Shown: positions 31,146 to 39,687 of the stretch, piece after piece
How the letters are laid out: each line of letters opens with the position of its first letter
Numbering within the stretch: the stretch's first letter is position 1
From: UBA1731 sp045595285
Lineage (GTDB): Bacteria; Verrucomicrobiota; Kiritimatiellia; RFP12; UBA1067
Direction of reading: 5' to 3'
NCBI GenBank assembly: GCA_045595285.1
Contig: JAZOAC010000071.1
Coordinates: 23,573-87,572 of the forward strand
DNA: 64,000 nucleotides
Made by a program: the position numbers and the translations under genes
The notes under the pieces: model-generated
Told to the model about the DNA's origin: nothing
Seen by the model: only the letters and a program-made list of their open reading frames with translations
The model's database searches: none

Positions 31146-32729
31146 ATGCGCGCGAACTGGACAGCGTTGCCGATCGTGATTCTCGCCGCAACCCTTATTG
31201 CAGGCGAAGCCGCTGGCTTCACGCTGTCCCGTTTTGCCGGACTCTGGTCATGGGCTGCGGCGTCTGTCATCCTGATGGTGTGTGCGACGGTTGGCTGGAG
31301 GGTGCGGCACGTCGTGCATCTGACCGTGTTTGCTGTCGGTGTCGCGCTCGCATGGCAGGTGGAGTCGAAGAGGATTGCGCTGGATGAACGTTCAGGGACG
31401 ATTTCCGAGTCGGGCCGTCCGCCTGCGTTTACGCTGAGGGTTGAAGGCGATGCCGTTTGCCGCCGTGACAGGAAGGGGCATCGCATGGTGAGCTTCAGTT
31501 CATCTCTGTCAGGAGTGCCGGTGAAGGTGATTGCGCAGTTTCCGGAAGATGCTCGTGCGCCGGAGGTTGGTGAACTGTGGCGGTGTGCAGGATGGCTTTC
31601 CCGGCGCAAGAATTCAGTAAGCCGCTATGCCGGCAGAACTCTGTGGGTGATGGATAGTCGCTTGATCGGGAAGGTCTCCGAGGCTGATGGTCGGTCTGCG
31701 GACGTGGCATATCGGCGCTTGTCGGATTCGCTTATGCGGCGTGTCGGGAAAGGTGTGGAATGGTCACGTGAACTTCAGTCCTTCAGCGGAGCTATGCTGC
31801 TTGGGAGGAGGGACGGAATACCGTACGGGCGGCTCGCCGTGTTCGCCGCCGCCGGGACGATACATGTGTTTGCCATATCCGGTCTGCATGTGATGCTGAT
31901 CGCCGGACTGCTGAACGGCTTTCTGAAGGCGTTCGGACTCTCGCGGCGAATGTGTGCCGCATGTGCGATACCGATGCTTGCCGGATATGTGATGCTTATT
32001 GGCTATCCTCCAAGTGCGGTGCGTGCGGGATTGATGGTCTCGCTGTATCTTGGCGCGTATCTGTTTGGACGAAGGCCTGATTCGCTTGCGGCATGGGGTG
32101 TCGCTGCAATTGTGATTTTCGGGGTTTCGCCTGAAATGGCGCTGAACGTGGGATGTATGCTTTCATTCTCGGTCATGCTTGGAATCGTGCTCTGGATCAG
32201 GTGGTCGGGACAGTTCGCGTCTCCATTGGACGGTTTGATGCGACTTGCAGCGATAGAATCCATGCTTGGATGCGGACGGCGGAAGAGGGCCGTTCTATGG
32301 GTTCATGGAAGGCTGGAGTGGATTCTCGGTGCGCTTGGGATATCATTTGCCGCATGGATTGCGGGAGCGCCGATAGCGGCAGTGGTGTTCGGACGTCTGG
32401 CGCTTGGAAGTCTGCTCGTGAATGTGGCTGTCGTTCCGCTGGCGGGGATGGCAGTGGCATTCTCGGTGTTTGGGACGATTGCAGCATTCGTGTTGCCGCA
32501 GATAGGGATGATCTTCAACAACCTTGCCGCTCTGAGCATCTATCTGATGTCGTGGCTTTCCGACATGGTTGTGAAGATTCCGTATTCATCAGTAGAGACC
32601 CTGCCATGGAGCTGGCTCGACTGCCTCATGTGGTATGTGGCATGGTTTGCGTTTTTCGCCCTGCTGACAAGGCATTTGCCGCGCAGGGAGTTCATACACG
32701 TAAGGGAATGGGAGAAAGGCGATGATTAG
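31146..32729 (+). CDS. comEC: ComEC/Rec2-type DNA-uptake channel, without nuclease-like domain
   Basis: 527 residues. ComEC carries incoming single-stranded DNA across the inner membrane. N-terminal helices, an OB-fold-like region (residues ~80-170), then the competence domain with AMLLGRRDGIPYGRLAVFAAAGTIHVFAISGLHVMLIAG, the clearest signature (family F...GT.HllaiSGlHv), and repeated helices to the end. The C-terminal metallo-beta-lactamase-like domain (about 250 residues, e.g. in Bacillus ComEC) is absent, as in other short ComEC forms. The last bases overlap yraN. Start ATG 31146, 7 bases after comM. Confidence 0.9.
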   Translation: MRANWTALPIVILAATLIAGEAAGFTLSRFAGLWSWAAASVILMVCATVGWRVRHVVHLTVFAVGVALAWQVESKRIALDERSGTISESGRPPAFTLRVEGDAVCRRDRKGHRMVSFSSSLSGVPVKVIAQFPEDARAPEVGELWRCAGWLSRRKNSVSRYAGRTLWVMDSRLIGKVSEADGRSADVAYRRLSDSLMRRVGKGVEWSRELQSFSGAMLLGRRDGIPYGRLAVFAAAGTIHVFAISGLHVMLIAGLLNGFLKAFGLSRRMCAACAIPMLAGYVMLIGYPPSAVRAGLMVSLYLGAYLFGRRPDSLAAWGVAAIVIFGVSPEMALNVGCMLSFSVMLGIVLWIRWSGQFASPLDGLMRLAAIESMLGCGRRKRAVLWVHGRLEWILGALGISFAAWIAGAPIAAVVFGRLALGSLLVNVAVVPLAGMAVAFSVFGTIAAFVLPQIGMIFNNLAALSIYLMSWLSDMVVKIPYSSVETLPWSWLDCLMWYVAWFAFFALLTRHLPRREFIHVREWEKGDD

Positions 32730-33189
32730 AGAGATGTTCAGGCGTATGTTCCGCAACGGGCAGGTTGCCCTGACGTCAAGCTCGAACGCCAGTGTCCGGA
32801 GAGGGACCTGGGGCGAGAATGTGGCGGCGGCGCATCTCAGGCGCATCGGCTGGCGGATAGTTGGACGGAATGTGCGGCCATGCAAAAGCGATAGGCGCTG
32901 TGAACTGGACATTGTGGCGTATGTGCCCGGTGAGCGGCAGGTTGTGTTCGTGGAAGTGAAGACACATCGCAGGCATTCGCCATATGCGAGCAGACTATGG
33001 GCTATAGATCGCCGGAAGAGGTCGAATCTGCTGAGGGCGAGCGCAAACTGGCTGATGTCGAGGAAATGGCACGGCAACTGCAGGTTTGACGTGATTGAGG
33101 TGTATGGCGATGAGGCGGGGGCAGCGCCTCCTGAGATTGATCACATCATGAACGTGAAGCTTTTCCCTCCCAACTGGCGCTTTTGGTGA
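32722..33189 (+). CDS. yraN: YraN/UPF0102 family endonuclease-like protein
   Basis: 155 residues. Motifs RGTWGENVAAAHLRRIGWRIVGRNVR, then ELDIVAYVPGERQVVFVEVKTH (family ELDiIa....lvFVEVKtR) and AIDRRKRSNLLRASANWLM form the PD-(D/E)XK-like Holliday-junction-resolvase-type fold. An N-terminal extension of ~25 residues precedes the family region (usual length ~120). The role in vivo is unknown; it often lies beside ribonuclease HII or comM-like genes. It overlaps comEC by 8 bases and completes the DNA-handling operon. Confidence 0.88.
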   Translation: MIREMFRRMFRNGQVALTSSSNASVRRGTWGENVAAAHLRRIGWRIVGRNVRPCKSDRRCELDIVAYVPGERQVVFVEVKTHRRHSPYASRLWAIDRRKRSNLLRASANWLMSRKWHGNCRFDVIEVYGDEAGAAPPEIDHIMNVKLFPPNWRFW

Positions 33190-33229
33190 TGACATGGATA
33201 GCCGTTGCACAAAGCGCGAAGCGTTTCGT

Positions 33230-33240
33230 TTTGGTATAAT
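33230..33240 (+). promoter_or_regulatory. Extended -10 promoter of the CinA-domain gene
   Basis: TTTGGTATAAT, hexamer 33235-33240. Expected start near 33247, with a short leader containing GGCC arms and AAAGG before the ATG at 33271. Confidence 0.75.
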
Positions 33241-33270
33241 CCGGCCTGATTAACATAAAGGCCGACAATC

Positions 33271-33924
33271 ATGTCCAATCAGAGAAAAAAAGACGTCAGG
33301 CGGGCAGGTCCGGCAACAGCCGTTCCTGTGGAATCGCTCCACAAAGTCAATGCATGCCGGATTCAGGATCGAGAACTCTGCAACCTTCCTTTGCCGTCGT
33401 GCGGCAAGGCGGCGTTTCATGATGACGTTGTGAGTGTTGCCCTGATTGCCGAACGCCTGGTAGCGCTGTTGAATGCGCGTGGACTTGACTGTGCGACGGC
33501 GGAATCCTGCACGGGAGGTGGCGTCGGTTCTGCGATCACTTCCGTGCCGGGATCGAGTTCCGTGTTTGCCGGTGGCGTGATCAGCTACGCAAACGAAGTG
33601 AAGCGTGATGTCCTTGGCGTGCCAGAGTCGGTGCTGGCTGAGAAGGGTGCTGTTTCGTCCGAGTGTGCGGCTGCGATGGCCGTGGGCGTCCGGAGACTGT
33701 TGAATGTCGATATCGCGGTTTCGCTCACGGGCATTGCCGGGCCCGGCGGCGGCAGTGCGGAGAAACCGGTTGGACTTGTGTGGTTTGGCATCGCAACGGC
33801 GTACGGGGCGCGTACGGAGCGTGTGATATTCTCTGGAGACCGTGCTCGGATTCGTGCGGCGGCGGTAGTGCACGCACTTGGCATGCTCACGATTGCCGCC
33901 ATGGCTCCTGGCACTGCGACGTGA
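33271..33924 (+). CDS. CinA C-terminal domain protein (NMN deamidase type, PncC)
   Basis: 217 residues. The last ~160 residues are the CinA C-terminal domain: LDCATAESCTGGGVGSAITSVPGSSSVFAGGVISYANEVKRDVLGV and LTGIAGPGGGSAEKPVGLVWFGIA are nearly consensus. The enzyme hydrolyses nicotinamide mononucleotide to nicotinate mononucleotide, salvaging pyridine nucleotides. A basic 55-residue N-terminal extension (MSNQRKKDVRRAG...) precedes the domain, and no MoCF-like N-terminal domain of full CinA is present. CinA is part of competence regulons in several bacteria, which fits the preceding com genes, but the enzyme is also housekeeping. Confidence 0.85.
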   Translation: MSNQRKKDVRRAGPATAVPVESLHKVNACRIQDRELCNLPLPSCGKAAFHDDVVSVALIAERLVALLNARGLDCATAESCTGGGVGSAITSVPGSSSVFAGGVISYANEVKRDVLGVPESVLAEKGAVSSECAAAMAVGVRRLLNVDIAVSLTGIAGPGGGSAEKPVGLVWFGIATAYGARTERVIFSGDRARIRAAAVVHALGMLTIAAMAPGTAT

Positions 33925-33964
33925 AAGTCTCTTCCGGTGGACATGTGCCGCCCTTCGTCAAAAT

Positions 33965-33975
33965 TATGGTACAAT
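33965..33975 (+). promoter_or_regulatory. TATGGTACAAT promoter of the Tad block, leaderless
   Basis: Hexamer TACAAT 33970-33975. Expected start near 33982, one base before the ATG at 33983, which has no Shine-Dalgarno. Confidence 0.78.
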
Positions 33976-33982
33976 AGCGACT

Positions 33983-34795
33983 ATGAAACAGAAAATAGTC
34001 CTGATCGCCGCAGTTGTCGCCGGACTTGCCGCCGCGATACTGACGCGATTCTATCTTTCCTCCAAGGATTCGGAGATCGCCGCAATGAAGTCGCGCTTTG
34101 CCGAAAGATACGGAGTGATGGAAGTGCTCTGCTATGTCGAGAACGTGCCGGGCGGCACCATAATCTCTAAAAATCAGCTTGGGACAAAGCGCGTTCCCGC
34201 CGCAGGGTTGAGGGGGCAGGCCCTCGCCATCGAGAATCTTGGAGATGTCCTCGGACGGCGAATCGTGCTAGGCCACCGTACCGGGGACATCGTGTTCTGG
34301 GCGGACATTGAGGGCGGCAATCCGCGAGCCACAGGCCTGGCGGCGGACATAAAGAAGGGCATGCGCGCCATTTCGATAAACGCATCAGGAGCGGCCGCCG
34401 TCTCCGGAATGGTGAACCCCAACGACCACGTGGATGTCATCGGCACCTTTACGTTTCCGGATGAGTCCGGCCAGCGCAAGAACGATGCGATGGTCACATG
34501 CACCATACTCCAGAACGTGCTTGTCCTCGCCACGGGGAAGACGACCGCAAAGATGGCTGGGCGCATGGACGACGGTTCGGCCCAGAACGCATACTCCACC
34601 GTGACGCTTGAGGTCACTCCGCGTGAGGCCGAGATGCTTGCGTTCGCCGAGCAGATTCGTGGACGCCTTTCGCTGTCGCTCCGCAACCGCAGCGACGTGT
34701 CGTACGAGAGGGAACTTCCAAAGGTCGATTTCGAGAAGATCCGTTCCACGATTGAGGAGCTGAACCTCAAGCGCCAGCAGAAGTACGTAAAGTAG
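33983..34795 (+). CDS. cpaB: Flp pilus assembly protein CpaB/RcpC
   Basis: 270 residues. An N-terminal membrane segment (KIVLIAAVVAGLAAAILTRFYL) is followed by the SAF-type region (GTIISKNQLGTKRVP, GDVLGRRIVLGHRTGDIVFWADIE) and the RcpC domain with KKGMRAISINASGAAAVSGMVNPNDHVDVIGTF, the family signature (G.rAvsi.v....vaGf..PGdrVDv). CpaB sits in the periplasm and works with the secretin in Flp/Tad pilus assembly. It is the first gene of the Tad block; the following ATPase gene starts 12 bases on. ATG placed by the leaderless promoter and the signal segment. Confidence 0.88.
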   Translation: MKQKIVLIAAVVAGLAAAILTRFYLSSKDSEIAAMKSRFAERYGVMEVLCYVENVPGGTIISKNQLGTKRVPAAGLRGQALAIENLGDVLGRRIVLGHRTGDIVFWADIEGGNPRATGLAADIKKGMRAISINASGAAAVSGMVNPNDHVDVIGTFTFPDESGQRKNDAMVTCTILQNVLVLATGKTTAKMAGRMDDGSAQNAYSTVTLEVTPREAEMLAFAEQIRGRLSLSLRNRSDVSYERELPKVDFEKIRSTIEELNLKRQQKYVK

Positions 34796-34807
34796 GCCGC
34801 ATCCACC

Positions 34808-36499
34808 ATGATCCTCACACTGCTCAAGCCCGGTCAGTCGACCCCTGTCACGGAGAATCTCCCCGACGGCAACTACATCGTCGGGCGCAGCTCGTTGTCC
34901 AGGATTGTGTTGGCCTATGCCGATGTCTCGGAGCGTCACGCTCTGATATCCGTGCGCGATGGCAAGGCAACGGTAGAGGACCTCAAAAGCGCGAACGGCA
35001 CATATGTGAATGGCGTCCAGATAGACCGGCGAACGGCGCTCTCAGACGATTCGATCGTCCAGATCGGCGGCACCGTGCTTCGCATGACCGATTCGCAGCC
35101 GCAAAGGGATGCCGTCCCGGAACGTAAGGAGGCCGTCAGCGCTCCGGTGGAGCGGACTCCAGCCTCTGTCGCGACGGCGTCTCCGCAACCGTCGGCGGTT
35201 CCGCATGCAAAGGTTGATCCTCAGGCCACCCTGCGCCGGAAGATACGCGAGCAGATACAGGATGAGCTTATCGTGCGCATGGATCTGAAGCGGCTCACGG
35301 CCTCGGGTGTGGATCGCGAAGGACTGGAGCGTCAGGCGCACGAGAAGATTTCCGAGATTGTGGCGGAGGTGATCAGGAGCGGGAAGCTTCCGCGTTCGAT
35401 AGACCCTGAACGCATCAAGAAGGAGGTGTTCGACGAGGCACTCCGCCTGGGGCCGCTTGAAGATCTTCTGGACGATCCCTCCGTTTCTGAAATCATGGTG
35501 AACGGTCCGCATCAGGTGTATGTGGAGCGTGGAGGGCGTCTCCAGCTTACGGATCTGCAGTTCGCCGACGATGCAAGCGTGAGCGCAATCATCGAGCGCA
35601 TCGTCGCGCCGCTCGGCCGGCGCATCGACGAGTCCCAGCCGTATGTGGACGCGCGTCTCAAGGATGGTTCGCGCGTGAACGCAATCATCCCGCCGCTTTC
35701 GCTTTCGGGACCGTCCATCACGATCCGCAAATTCTCGAAAAAGACCCTGACGGTCGAGGACTTCATACGCTTTGGCACATGGAACGCAAATGCCGCCGCC
35801 TTCATGGAGGTGTGCGTCAAGCTCCGCAAGAACATCATTGTGGCCGGAGGAACGGGGTCCGGAAAGACGACCCTGCTCAATCTGCTTTCGTCGTTCATTC
35901 CCGAGACGGAGCGCATTGTCACGGTCGAGGACGCGGCCGAGCTCAAGCTTGTGCAGCCGCATGTCGTGCGGCTCGAGGCGCGTCCCGCGAACGTCGAAGG
36001 AAAGGGCGCGGTCACGATACGCGACCTCGTCAAGAACTGTCTTCGCATGCGTCCGGACCGCATCATCGTTGGCGAATGCCGGAGCGGAGAGGCTCTCGAC
36101 ATGCTCCAGGCGATGAACACGGGACACGACGGGTCGCTCACGACGGTTCACGCGAACTCGCCGCGTGATGTGGTGTCGCGCCTCGAAACGATGGTTCTCA
36201 TGAGCGGAATGGAGCTTCCGTCGCGCGCCATCCGCGAGCAGATCGCGAGCGCCGTGGACATAATAATCCACGAATCGCGTCTTGCGGACGGATCGCGCAA
36301 GGTCACAGCCATCACCGAGGTGACGGGCATGGAAGGTCAGAACATCGTGATGCAGGACATCTTTGCGTTCCGCCAGAGCGGCGTGGACGAGAACGGCAAG
36401 ATCGTTGGCGAATTCCGTCCGACCGGTGCGATGCCTACATTCTTCGACACGCTCAAATCGCGCGGCATGAATCTTGATCCGGGGATATTCCAACCGTGA
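34808..36499 (+). CDS. cpaF: FHA domain fused to CpaF/TadA secretion ATPase
   Basis: 563 residues. Residues ~1-95 are a forkhead-associated domain (GNYIVGRSSLSRIVLAYADVSERHALIS with conserved Gly-Arg-Ser, SANGTYVNGVQI), a proline/alanine-rich linker follows, then the CpaF-type ATPase from about 160: LLDDPSVSEIMVNGPHQVYVERGG, Walker A GGTGSGKTTLLNLL (Gly347 onward), PETERIVTVEDAAEL, and RMRPDRIIVGECRSGEALDMLQAMNTGHDGS (Walker B/His box). It powers Tad pilus assembly or retraction. The FHA domain suggests regulation by phosphothreonine signalling. Its stop overlaps the tadB start. Confidence 0.92.
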   Translation: MILTLLKPGQSTPVTENLPDGNYIVGRSSLSRIVLAYADVSERHALISVRDGKATVEDLKSANGTYVNGVQIDRRTALSDDSIVQIGGTVLRMTDSQPQRDAVPERKEAVSAPVERTPASVATASPQPSAVPHAKVDPQATLRRKIREQIQDELIVRMDLKRLTASGVDREGLERQAHEKISEIVAEVIRSGKLPRSIDPERIKKEVFDEALRLGPLEDLLDDPSVSEIMVNGPHQVYVERGGRLQLTDLQFADDASVSAIIERIVAPLGRRIDESQPYVDARLKDGSRVNAIIPPLSLSGPSITIRKFSKKTLTVEDFIRFGTWNANAAAFMEVCVKLRKNIIVAGGTGSGKTTLLNLLSSFIPETERIVTVEDAAELKLVQPHVVRLEARPANVEGKGAVTIRDLVKNCLRMRPDRIIVGECRSGEALDMLQAMNTGHDGSLTTVHANSPRDVVSRLETMVLMSGMELPSRAIREQIASAVDIIIHESRLADGSRKVTAITEVTGMEGQNIVMQDIFAFRQSGVDENGKIVGEFRPTGAMPTFFDTLKSRGMNLDPGIFQP

Positions 36500-37173
36500 T
36501 TCTGCAGTTCGCCATAATTGCGGCAACGGCACTGTTTGCCGGCGGTGTGACGGCGTTCGTCCTCATGAAGATGGAGATCGACGCCGGTCGCCGCGGAAAG
36601 ACCGCCTACGCAAAATGGCTGAACGCCAGATATGTGCGCAGGTTCGACGAACAGCTTACAGACGCGCTCGGCACGATGTCAAACGCCTTGAGGGCGGGCT
36701 TTTCGATCAGTCAGGCGTTTGAGTCCGTGGCGGAATCCGACGTGCATCCGATCTCCGACGAGTTTGCGCTGCTGCTTCAGCAGATGCGGGTGGGGATGAG
36801 CTTTGACGATGCGCTCGCCTCGCTTGAGAGCCGTATCGGGTCCGACGATCTCACGCTTGTGGTTACGTCCATTGACATTGCGAGAAAGACGGGCGGCAAT
36901 CTCACGGAGATATTCGACAGCATATCGGATACGATCCGCGCGCGCATGCGCATTGAACGCAAGGTGCGCACCCTCACCGCACAGGGCAGGCTTCAGGGGC
37001 TGATCGTATCTCTCATGCCTTTCTTCCTGTGCATTGTGATGACTATGATGAAGCCGGGGATGATGATCCCGTTTCTCACGTCGATGACAGGAATCGCGTG
37101 CCTTGCGGTAGCCTCGCTGATGGTGTTGGCCGGTTGGCTGATCATACGCAAGATCGTCACCATAAGGGTTTAA
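36496..37173 (+). CDS. tadB: Tad pilus platform protein TadB (T2SF family)
   Basis: 225 residues, GTG start overlapping cpaF by 4 bases. The T2SF core is visible: LGTMSNALRAGFSISQAFESVA, FALLLQQMRVGMSFDDALASLESRIGSDDLTLVVTSIDIARKTGGNLTEIF, then two transmembrane helices at the C-terminus. There is one N-terminal helix. Family members are usually ~300 residues, so the N-terminal cytoplasmic part is short. The neighbour TadC, a prepilin and a prepilin peptidase are not found after it; the next gene belongs to riboflavin synthesis. It therefore closes a minimal, apparently incomplete Tad block. Confidence 0.88.
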   Translation: MILQFAIIAATALFAGGVTAFVLMKMEIDAGRRGKTAYAKWLNARYVRRFDEQLTDALGTMSNALRAGFSISQAFESVAESDVHPISDEFALLLQQMRVGMSFDDALASLESRIGSDDLTLVVTSIDIARKTGGNLTEIFDSISDTIRARMRIERKVRTLTAQGRLQGLIVSLMPFFLCIVMTMMKPGMMIPFLTSMTGIACLAVASLMVLAGWLIIRKIVTIRV

Positions 37174-37225
37174 GAGCAGGGGCAGCCATGCATTGTCATA
37201 TGATGTGTTTCGTCGAACTTCAACA

Positions 37226-37236
37226 TATGGTAAAAT
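37226..37236 (+). promoter_or_regulatory. TATGGTAAAAT promoter of ribBA
   Basis: Hexamer TAAAAT 37231-37236, TATGG extension intact. Expected start near 37243, four bases before a TTG start codon at 37247. Confidence 0.7.
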
Positions 37237-37246
37237 ACGACTTGTT

Positions 37247-38464
37247 TTGAAAAAAGAATTTGATAGCGTTGAGGAATGTCTCGCTGCGCTTGCGCGCGGT
37301 GAGATTATTGTTGTCACCGATGATGAAGACCGTGAGAACGAAGGCGACTGCATATGCGCCGCCCGTTTCGCCACGCCTTTGAACGTGAATTTCATGGCGA
37401 CGCATGCGAAAGGACTCATCTGCATGCCGATGTCGCAGGAGTGGTGCCGGAAACTAGACCTCAATCAGATGGTCTCGAGCAATACCGACAATCATCAAAC
37501 TGCGTTTACGGTATCGATCGATGCGGTATCCACCACGACCGGGATCTCGGCGGCGGAGCGCTCGATGACTGCGCTTGCGTGCGTGAATCCGTCCTCGAAA
37601 CCGGAGGATTTCCGGCGACCTGGCCATATGTTTCCGCTGGAGGCTCGCAAGGGCGGTGTCCTGAGGCGGGCTGGGCACACTGAGGCTACTGTCGATCTGT
37701 GCCGTCTGGCCGGATTGGAGGAGGTCGGCCTCTGCTGCGAGATCATGAAGGACGACGGCACGATGGCACGGATGCCGGATCTTGAGAGTTTTGCGGAGCG
37801 GCACGGACTGAAGTTCATGACAATCGCCCAGCTCATTTCGTATCGCCGCAGCAAGGAGCGTCTGGTGGAGAAGGTGGAGGAGGTTGACATGCCTACGGCA
37901 TGGGGCCATTTCCGCCTTTCAATGTACAAGTCGCTTGTCACCGGGTTCGAGCATCTTGCGCTCGTGAAGGGTGATGTCGCCAATGGCGAACCCTCGTTGG
38001 TGCGTGTTCATTCGGAGTGTTTTACCGGCGATGTGCTTGGCTCCCAGAGGTGCGACTGCGGACCTCAGCTTCACGAAGCGATGAGCATGGTCGAGAAGGA
38101 AGGACGTGGCGCCATCCTCTACATGCGGCAGGAAGGACGCGGGATTGGCCTGGAGAATAAACTTCACGCCTACCGCAAGCAGGAGTCCGGACTGGATACG
38201 GTAGAGGCCAATGTTGCGCTTGGCTTCGCCCCTGATCTCCGGGAGTACGGAGAGGGTGCGCAGATACTTGGCGATCTTGGCATATCCAAGGTGCGCCTGA
38301 TCACAAACAATCCGTGTAAGATCAAGGGTCTTGCCGGATATGGAATTGAAATTTCCGAGCGTGTTCCGGTTGTCATTCCCGCAACCGAGTACGACGAACG
38401 GTATCTCGAGACTAAACGTGTAAAAATGGGGCATCTGTACGATTGCCCGTGCAAGGTGAAATGA
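37247..38464 (+). CDS. ribBA: Bifunctional riboflavin-precursor enzyme RibBA
   Basis: 405 residues, canonical length. N-terminal 3,4-dihydroxy-2-butanone-4-phosphate synthase (VTDDEDRENEGDCICAA, HTEATVDLCRLAGL near residue 140) and C-terminal GTP cyclohydrolase II (VRVHSECFTGDVLGSQRCDCGPQL zinc-site cysteines, MRQEGRGIGLENKLHAY, RLITNNPCKIKGL). The best start is TTG 37247, giving MKKEFDSVEE; no in-frame ATG lies between the promoter and this codon, and the codon is 10 bases behind the -10 hexamer, like the other leaderless starts. No riboflavin riboswitch is visible before it. It overlaps the next gene by 4 bases. Confidence 0.93.
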   Translation: MKKEFDSVEECLAALARGEIIVVTDDEDRENEGDCICAARFATPLNVNFMATHAKGLICMPMSQEWCRKLDLNQMVSSNTDNHQTAFTVSIDAVSTTTGISAAERSMTALACVNPSSKPEDFRRPGHMFPLEARKGGVLRRAGHTEATVDLCRLAGLEEVGLCCEIMKDDGTMARMPDLESFAERHGLKFMTIAQLISYRRSKERLVEKVEEVDMPTAWGHFRLSMYKSLVTGFEHLALVKGDVANGEPSLVRVHSECFTGDVLGSQRCDCGPQLHEAMSMVEKEGRGAILYMRQEGRGIGLENKLHAYRKQESGLDTVEANVALGFAPDLREYGEGAQILGDLGISKVRLITNNPCKIKGLAGYGIEISERVPVVIPATEYDERYLETKRVKMGHLYDCPCKVK

Positions 38465-38970
38465 AAATGGAAAAGACAGAACTTTGTCCCTGTGGAAGCG
38501 GTCTGACATACGGCGAATGCTGCGCGCCTATCCATGGCGGAGCAGAAAAAGCCAAGACCGCCGAGGCGTTGATGCGGGCCCGCTATTCCGCATACGCAGT
38601 GAAGAACATCCCGTTCCTTAAGACGTCTGCCGGGCCTGAGGTCCAGAAGGAATTCGACGAGAAGGCGTGCAAGGAATGGGCGGAGGCCTCAACGTGGCAA
38701 GGGCTCGAGATTCTCGGCACCGATCGTGGCGGCGAGGCCGACGACGAGGGGTTTGTCGAGTTCATCGCCCACTATGCCGCAAACGGCGAGGCGGTCGAGC
38801 ATCACGAGCACGCCTATTTCAAGAGGCTGGACGGGGAGTGGAAGTTCATCGACGGCGAGATTGAGACGGGTGTCCCGTATGTGCGCGAGGAGCCCAAGGT
38901 CGGTCGCAACGATCCGTGTCCGTGCGGAAGCGGCAAGAAGTACAAGAAGTGCTGCGGCAAGGGCGAATGA
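38461..38970 (+). CDS. YchJ-type SEC-C motif protein with two metal knuckles
   Basis: 169 residues. N-terminal knuckle ELCPCGSGLTYGECCAPIHGG and, after the NTF2-like core of the UPF0225/YchJ family (ALMRARYSAYAVKNIPFLKTS... to WKFIDGEIETG), a second C-terminal knuckle RNDPCPCGSGKKYKKCCG. The latter is the exact SEC-C tail of SecA, which binds zinc and contacts the ribosome or SecB. YchJ proteins normally have this domain plan. Function is unknown; a zinc-dependent nucleic-acid or protein-binding role is plausible. ATGA overlap with ribBA, so it is co-translated. Confidence 0.88.
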   Translation: MKMEKTELCPCGSGLTYGECCAPIHGGAEKAKTAEALMRARYSAYAVKNIPFLKTSAGPEVQKEFDEKACKEWAEASTWQGLEILGTDRGGEADDEGFVEFIAHYAANGEAVEHHEHAYFKRLDGEWKFIDGEIETGVPYVREEPKVGRNDPCPCGSGKKYKKCCGKGE

Positions 38971-38973
38971 GCC

Positions 38974-39651
38974 ATGACCAGACGTGAACTCGCCGCCATG
39001 ATCGATCATACCTTTCTCAAGGCGGCGGGTTCTCCCGACGCCGTGGAGAGGCTTTGCGACGAAGCGCGGAAGTACAGGTTCGCATGTGCGATGGTGAATC
39101 CTGCGGAGGTCGCAAGGGCGGCGGCACTGCTTGAAGGGTCGGACGTGCGCGTAGGAACTGTCGTCGGGTTCCCTCTCGGACAGAACACGGTGCGCACCAA
39201 ATGCGCCGAGGCCGTTGAGATGGTCGAGGCCGGTGCCTTGGACATTGACTATGTGCTGAACATTCGCGATTTGAGGGCCAAATCCTCGGAAACAGTTCTT
39301 GAGGATCTCATGATTCTCAATCTCGCGCCCAAGAAGGTCAGCGATGATGTTGTGACGAAGCTCATAGTCGAATGCTGCTATCTCACCGATGACGAAAAGG
39401 TGCTGGCCTGCCGTCTGGCGAAGAAGGCTGGATTCGATTTCGTAAAGACGTCCACGGGCTTTGGATCCGGTGGCGCAACCCCCGAAGATGTCGCACTGAT
39501 GCGGAGAACCGTCGGCAGGACCATGGGTGTGAAGGCTGCCGGGGGGATTCGTACGCTTGAGGATGCGATGAAGATGGTCGCGGCCGGCGCAAACCGCCTT
39601 GGCTGCAGCGCAGGGGTTGATATTGTCGAGTCTCTCGGGACGTCATGCTGA
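38974..39651 (+). CDS. deoC: Deoxyribose-phosphate aldolase
   Basis: 225 residues. Cleaves 2-deoxyribose-5-phosphate to glyceraldehyde-3-phosphate and acetaldehyde. Motifs: IDHTFLKAAGS (family iDhTlLk...t), VGTVVGFPLGQNTVRTKCAEA, IDYVLNI, the Schiff-base lysine in GFDFVKTSTGFGSGGATPEDVALMR, and VKAAGGIRTLEDAMKMVAAGANRLG. Start ATG 38974 is 3 bases after the YchJ stop. The length and all catalytic regions are intact. Confidence 0.95.
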   Translation: MTRRELAAMIDHTFLKAAGSPDAVERLCDEARKYRFACAMVNPAEVARAAALLEGSDVRVGTVVGFPLGQNTVRTKCAEAVEMVEAGALDIDYVLNIRDLRAKSSETVLEDLMILNLAPKKVSDDVVTKLIVECCYLTDDEKVLACRLAKKAGFDFVKTSTGFGSGGATPEDVALMRRTVGRTMGVKAAGGIRTLEDAMKMVAAGANRLGCSAGVDIVESLGTSC

Positions 39652-39687
39652 CAGACGGTTGTTGGTGTTTGCGGACGGGCGATACGC

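Noticed and set aside
37193..37246. Upstream start for RibBA
   Set aside because: It would start upstream of the -10 element and lengthen the protein beyond the family's N-terminus; TTG 37247 is within the expected leaderless distance.
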